A DNA stretch of 64,000 nt. Origin: Dyadobacter luteus (GTDB taxonomy: Bacteria > Bacteroidota > Bacteroidia > Cytophagales > Spirosomataceae). Positions 59,884 through 64,000 of the stretch are shown here, piece after piece. Each line of letters begins with the position of its first letter. Position 1 is the first letter of the stretch. The notes under the pieces are model-generated. The model did no database searches. It saw only the letters and a program-made list of their open reading frames with translations, and was not told the origin of the DNA. The stretch is taken from the NCBI RefSeq assembly GCF_003383615.1, contig NZ_QNUL01000022.1:1-64000 (forward strand), read 5' to 3'. Position numbers and translations under genes: made by a program.

Positions 59884-61157
59884 CCGTCATCCATGCTTCC
59901 GGCACGCTCCGCTCTGCCCTGAACTATAACGAGAGAAAGGTTTCTCAGGCAGTAGCAAGCTTTCTTGATGCAGGGTTTTACCTAGAAAACAAGCAGGATT
60001 TAAACTATCATAGCAAGCTTTCCAGGCTCGTGAAACGAAATGCTTTGAACCCGAACGTGAAGGTAAATACGCTTCACATCTCGCTGAATTTCTCACCGGA
60101 TGAGAAGCTTTCGGATGAGCGTCTGAAAGAAATCGCACGCAGCTATCTGGCCAAAATTGGCTTTGAAAAGCAGCCCTACCTGCTCTATCAGCATCACGAT
60201 AGTGGTCACCCGCATGTTCATCTGATTACCACTACTATCCGAGCAGATGGAAGAGCGATCCGCCTTCATAACATCGGAAGAAATCAGTCTGAGAAAGCAA
60301 GAAAAGAGCTGGAAACAGAGTTCGGATTAATCCGGGCAGAAGACCAGAATAAACAGAATTATGAGCTAAAAGCTCCGGCTTTACAGCTTGCACAGTACAG
60401 AAAAACAGAGACTAAAAAAGCAATATCTTCCGTGCTACATGGTGTTCTAAAACAGTATAAATATGCCTCTGCTGCAGAGCTAAATGCAGTTCTCGCTCTA
60501 TACGGAGTGCTTGCTGACAGGGGATCAGAAAACTCCAGGATTTATAAAAACCAGGGGCTTGTCTACCGGCTTTTAGATCAGAATGGAACCAAGATCGGTG
60601 TGCCGATCAAAGCAAGTGACTTTCATTTTAAACCGACTCTGAAATATTTAAATGCACGTTTTGAAATCAATCAAACAGAGCGTGTACAGTACCGCGCACG
60701 GATTAAAAACGCTGTTGACCTCACGCTCCTAAGTCAGTCACACTCGGTCGAATCGCTCTCACTTGCACTTAAAAAGCAGGGTATACTACTTGTTTCCAGA
60801 CGCTCAGATCAAGGTCAGATTTACGGTCTGACCTATATTGACCAGGTCACCAAATGTGTCTTTAACGGAAGCGCACTTGGTAAAACCTATAGCGCCAAAG
60901 CAATTGTTGAAAGGTGCAAACTAAAAGAGGAACCAAGGTACCTTGTGAGCCAAATGCCGATTAAATCGCCGCCGCAGCAGCCCTCGCAACTGGTTTCGAA
61001 AACCGTAGGTAAACAGCATATCCTGCCCGGGACAGGCAAGACTGCATCTGTTACCGATCCTCTTCTAACGGATCTTTTTGCTCCGGAAACTTCCTCTGAG
61101 CAAATCCTCTGGCAGCTCAAAAAGAGCAGAAAGAAAAGACGCAGAAAAATGCAGTAG
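59877..61157 (+). CDS. HUH relaxase of the mobilisation operon
   Basis: A 426-residue relaxase that nicks oriT and pilots the strand. The candidate catalytic Tyr is Tyr17 in ALNYNERKV. The metal-binding histidines sit in the YQHHDSGHPHVHLI motif (His111, His113, His115; His106-107 nearby). This matches Bacteroidetes MobB-type relaxases. The C-terminal region is helical and unassigned. ATG overlaps the accessory gene, and it is 25 bp from the coupling protein start. Confidence 0.92.
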   Translation: MVAVIHASGTLRSALNYNERKVSQAVASFLDAGFYLENKQDLNYHSKLSRLVKRNALNPNVKVNTLHISLNFSPDEKLSDERLKEIARSYLAKIGFEKQPYLLYQHHDSGHPHVHLITTTIRADGRAIRLHNIGRNQSEKARKELETEFGLIRAEDQNKQNYELKAPALQLAQYRKTETKKAISSVLHGVLKQYKYASAAELNAVLALYGVLADRGSENSRIYKNQGLVYRLLDQNGTKIGVPIKASDFHFKPTLKYLNARFEINQTERVQYRARIKNAVDLTLLSQSHSVESLSLALKKQGILLVSRRSDQGQIYGLTYIDQVTKCVFNGSALGKTYSAKAIVERCKLKEEPRYLVSQMPIKSPPQQPSQLVSKTVGKQHILPGTGKTASVTDPLLTDLFAPETSSEQILWQLKKSRKKRRRKMQ

Positions 61158-61182
61158 TACATCATTTAACTTTATAGAAAAC

Positions 61183-63168
61183 ATGCAGACATCTGAAAAT
61201 CAACAGGCGCTTGGAAAGATCCTGGACATGAGCCGCATGATAGCCATCGGCCTTCTAGCGCTTCACTTTTACTACCAATGCTACACAGCTTTTGAAAGCT
61301 GGCAGCTCGCCAGCCGCTTTAGCGACAGACTACTTGACAATATTATTAGGACCGGGCTCTTCAGTTTTTTTAGTAAGCCCAAACTGATCTCACTTTGTTT
61401 TCTAGCTCTTTCACTGCTAGGTGTGAAAGGGAAAAAGAAGGAAGATCTCTCAGTTAAAACCGGGCTTATTTACCTTGTTGTAGGGCTCTTTATCTACGTT
61501 CTGAGCTACTATACCCTAAGGATCACGGCGTCTGAAAAGCTATCAGCGATCTTATATATTACGGTCTGCTCACTGGGTTTCATACTTATCATGACCGGCG
61601 GTACGCTGCTATCACGGGTGATATATTTACAGATTAACAGCAAGGACATTTTCAATCAGCTTAATGAAACCTTCCCTCAAGAGCAGCGCCTGCTGCAAAA
61701 TGAATACTCTATTAATCTTCCAGCCCGCTACAGACTCAAAGACAAATACCATGATAGCTGGATTAACATTATTAATCCATTCCGTGCCACACTCGTCGCC
61801 GGATCGCCTGGCTCGGGCAAGTCCTACTTTGTAATCCGGCACATTATCGACCAGCACATCGCCAAAGGTTTTTCAGCCTTTATTTACGATTTTAAATTCG
61901 ACGATCTTTCTATTATCGCCTACAATGCGTGGCTGAAAAAAAAAGGAAATTATAAGGTGCAACCCAAGTTTTATGCGGTCAACTTTGATGACCTCAGCCG
62001 ATCTCACCGCTGCAATCCACTTGATGCTGCCGGCATGAGTGATATCACCGATGCAGCAGAATCCGCCCGGACGATTCTTCTGGGACTTAACCGGGAATGG
62101 ATCAGAAAACAGGGTGATTTTTTTGTCGAATCCCCTACCAATTTTCTCACTGCAGTGATCTGGTATCTACGAAAATATCAGGATGGCGCCTTCTGCACAC
62201 TGCCACATGTCATAGAGCTTATGCAGCTTGACTATGACAAACTATTCACGCTTCTCAGATCCGAAAAAGAAATAGAGGTACTTATTAATCCTTTTATTAC
62301 TGCCTATCTAAACGATGCCATGGAGCAGCTTGAAGGCCAGATCGCCTCTGCCAAAATCGCCTTGGCAAGACTCTCTTCTCCACAGCTTTACTATGTGCTT
62401 TCGGGCAGTGATTTTACCCTGGATATCAACAATCCGGACGCACCAAAGATCGTTTGCATGGGAAACAATCCTCAGAAAATTCAAACCTACGGCGCAGTGC
62501 TATCCCTTTATGTAAATAGGCTTGTTAAGATCGTCAACAAGAAAAACAGATTGAAGAGCTCGCTGATTTTTGACGAGTTTCCAACCATTTATCTAAGCGG
62601 TATTGATAGTCTGATCGCTACTGCCCGCTCCAATAAAGTAGCTACCACCCTGGGGATTCAGGATTTTTCACAGCTCAGAAAAGATTACGGTAAAGAGCAG
62701 GCTGATGTCATTGTCAGTATCACCGGAAACATTATCTCCGGGCAGGTCACAGGTGATACAGCCAAGCAGCTCTCAGAGCGGTTCGGCAAAATCATGCAGG
62801 ACCGCACCAGCTACTCCATCAACAGGACAGATACATCTATCAGCCGCTCCAAACAGCTTGATGTGGCCATTCCTGCCTCGAAGATTGCTTCACTGAGCTC
62901 AGGGGAGTTTGTGGGCATGGTTGCAGATAACCCGGATGAGAAAATCGATCTGAAAACTTTCCATGCTCAGATTATCAATGACCATAAGGCCATCGCTAAA
63001 CAGCAGGCTGAATATAAATCGATTCCAGTGGTTCGATTGCTAGATGACTCAGTTGTCATCCGCAATTATGATCAGATCCGTCAAGATGTACAGAAACTTA
63101 CAGAACATGAAATTGAAAGAATTCTTTCGGATTCTGAGTTGCAGCATCTTTTGATTCAGAAGAAGTAA
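61183..63168 (+). CDS. mobC: Type IV coupling protein (TraG/VirD4-like, MobC)
   Basis: A 661-residue membrane ATPase that hands relaxase-bound DNA to the secretion channel. Start ATG 61183 is used; the earlier ATG 61078 lies in the relaxase gene. Helices around residues 20-35, 63-80, 94-110 and 122-146; Walker A GSPGSGKS (208-215), Walker B SLIFDEFPTIYL (about 464-475), and later SRSKQLDVAIPASKIASLSS near the C-terminus. Last gene of the mob operon. Confidence 0.92.
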   Translation: MQTSENQQALGKILDMSRMIAIGLLALHFYYQCYTAFESWQLASRFSDRLLDNIIRTGLFSFFSKPKLISLCFLALSLLGVKGKKKEDLSVKTGLIYLVVGLFIYVLSYYTLRITASEKLSAILYITVCSLGFILIMTGGTLLSRVIYLQINSKDIFNQLNETFPQEQRLLQNEYSINLPARYRLKDKYHDSWINIINPFRATLVAGSPGSGKSYFVIRHIIDQHIAKGFSAFIYDFKFDDLSIIAYNAWLKKKGNYKVQPKFYAVNFDDLSRSHRCNPLDAAGMSDITDAAESARTILLGLNREWIRKQGDFFVESPTNFLTAVIWYLRKYQDGAFCTLPHVIELMQLDYDKLFTLLRSEKEIEVLINPFITAYLNDAMEQLEGQIASAKIALARLSSPQLYYVLSGSDFTLDINNPDAPKIVCMGNNPQKIQTYGAVLSLYVNRLVKIVNKKNRLKSSLIFDEFPTIYLSGIDSLIATARSNKVATTLGIQDFSQLRKDYGKEQADVIVSITGNIISGQVTGDTAKQLSERFGKIMQDRTSYSINRTDTSISRSKQLDVAIPASKIASLSSGEFVGMVADNPDEKIDLKTFHAQIINDHKAIAKQQAEYKSIPVVRLLDDSVVIRNYDQIRQDVQKLTEHEIERILSDSELQHLLIQKK

Positions 63169-64000
63169 AAAGATATTACGCTGATACTAATAATCTAAAA
63201 TACAGATAGAACATTAGATTCAAGCAAACATATTAAGAACGCCATCTGGGAGGTTCTTCTACTGTTTACAGATTTTCGACACCATATTTCTTGCTTTTAC
63301 GTTGGAGGGCATATCGAAAATGATGCAGCTACCAATGACGAAGATCCTGATCATCCCATCATTTAAATAGATCTATATCACTAATGCAGTTTTTAGTTGT
63401 AAATGTTAATTGGCGTCTGAGCCAAGAAATCATGGCTTACTTTCATAGGACCGTCTAAATAGTTGAGATCATGAGTGGATAGACCATAAATCGCATTTAA
63501 GAAAGTTGAATTTCATTGGCGGTCTTCCAAAAAGTGTAACTGAATTAGCGCATGATACCATCAAGACAGTTAACAATACAACTGAGTTAGATTATATAAT
63601 CAGCGAATCAACGATACTTGGTTTTGCTTTTACGTACAAATGAAAATACCGGCTGCCAATGGCCAGCCGGTATCTCATAAAGGTCATGTGTGCCCAGAAG
63701 AGCAATAAGCATAACCCAGTTGTATATGCCTGAGATTCCCAGGACATTTAATCAGGTCATCATGATCTGATCCTGTGGCTGTACAAGCAGCCTCATTTAG
63801 ATTTTCATTTTACTTCTGCTGTTATATCAATGTGAATGTCTATTGCTAACAGCAGTGCTGACCACTTTTCGACTGCATAGCTTTTCTCACAGCCTCTCCG
63901 TGTTCTCAGAGAGAGGATTGTGAGAAAAAATATTATTGGGGGTAACCGCGTCAGAAAGTGGCGGGCTTGCATTTTGATTCGCCGGACAACTGCAGACTAA
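63169..64000. other. Right-end non-coding region with two hairpins
   Basis: No gene seen in 832 bp. ATACCGGCTG (63646-63655) pairs with CAGCCGGTAT (63664-63673), and TTTTCTCACA (63882-63891) with TGTGAGAAAA (63919-63928) with CCTCTC/GAGAGG inside; the second one runs into AAAAAA on the plus side and is terminator-like. Either may end the mob operon transcript. Confidence 0.45.

Noticed and set aside
1..64000. CRISPR arrays, tRNA and rRNA genes
   Set aside because: No regularly spaced direct repeats and no cloverleaf or rRNA-like sequence were recognised on either strand.

Overview
The window is from a Bacteroidota chromosome or large plasmid, probably Cytophagales or Sphingobacteriales. The evidence is a Bacteroidetes-type conjugation gene set (TraE/DUF4134, TraF/DUF4133, TraG ATPase), a SusC/SusD pair, LytS/LytTR signalling, HU, DUF6520 and MauE proteins, and TAnnTTTG-like promoter boxes. 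No rRNA, tRNA or CRISPR array was seen.

Layout. (1) 0.07-4.5 kb, minus strand: start of a transfer operon (membrane protein, traE, a traF fusion, traG) running off the left edge. (2) 5.4-17.3 kb: accessory DNA with small orphan lipoproteins and membrane proteins, a PQQ-like beta-propeller lipoprotein, HU, decayed duplicated gene pairs, an IS21-like end, an IS110-family element inserted into a decayed IS5-family transposase, and an Rhs core remnant. It looks like a decayed polymorphic-toxin/immunity locus. (3) 17.4-29.2 kb: a mutagenesis island with dnaE2, imuB, imuA, a divergent self-cleaving-type (S24) repressor, a second cassette (unknown gene, umuD-like, umuC-like) and a divergent SRAP/HMCES gene. 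The two divergent promoter regions share TGATAC-N5-GTATCA, so one regulon is likely. Two integrase tails lie in the middle, marking an insertion hotspot. (4) 29.2-37.4 kb: DUF6161-like membrane protein, small proteins, a GC-rich structured non-coding block, a KAP-type P-loop NTPase, two small proteins and an XRE regulator. (5) 37.5-46.3 kb: TlpA-like thioredoxin fusion, SusC, SusD, DUF6520, MauE-like protein, Crp/Fnr regulator and an RteC-like protein. (6) 46.9-50 kb: AraC regulator, two SDR enzymes and a ricin-like lectin. (7) 50-55.2 kb, minus strand: full-length lantibiotic dehydratase with a LytTR regulator and a LytS-type kinase, but no LanC and no visible precursor. (8) 55.4-63.2 kb: nested inverted repeat, DUF932 protein, a small unknown protein, a degenerate LytS-like kinase, a candidate oriT, and a mobilisation operon (accessory protein, HUH relaxase, coupling protein).

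Transfer genes at both ends pointing outward, with cargo between, fit an integrative conjugative element or conjugative plasmid. No intact integrase was seen, so the element ends are not fixed.

The most interesting leads are the shared operator linking two error-prone polymerase cassettes and SRAP, the candidate bridge RNA of the IS110 element, the structured block at 32.0-32.4 kb next to the KAP gene, and the pseudokinase beside the mobilisation genes. All assignments come from reading motifs; no database search was run.
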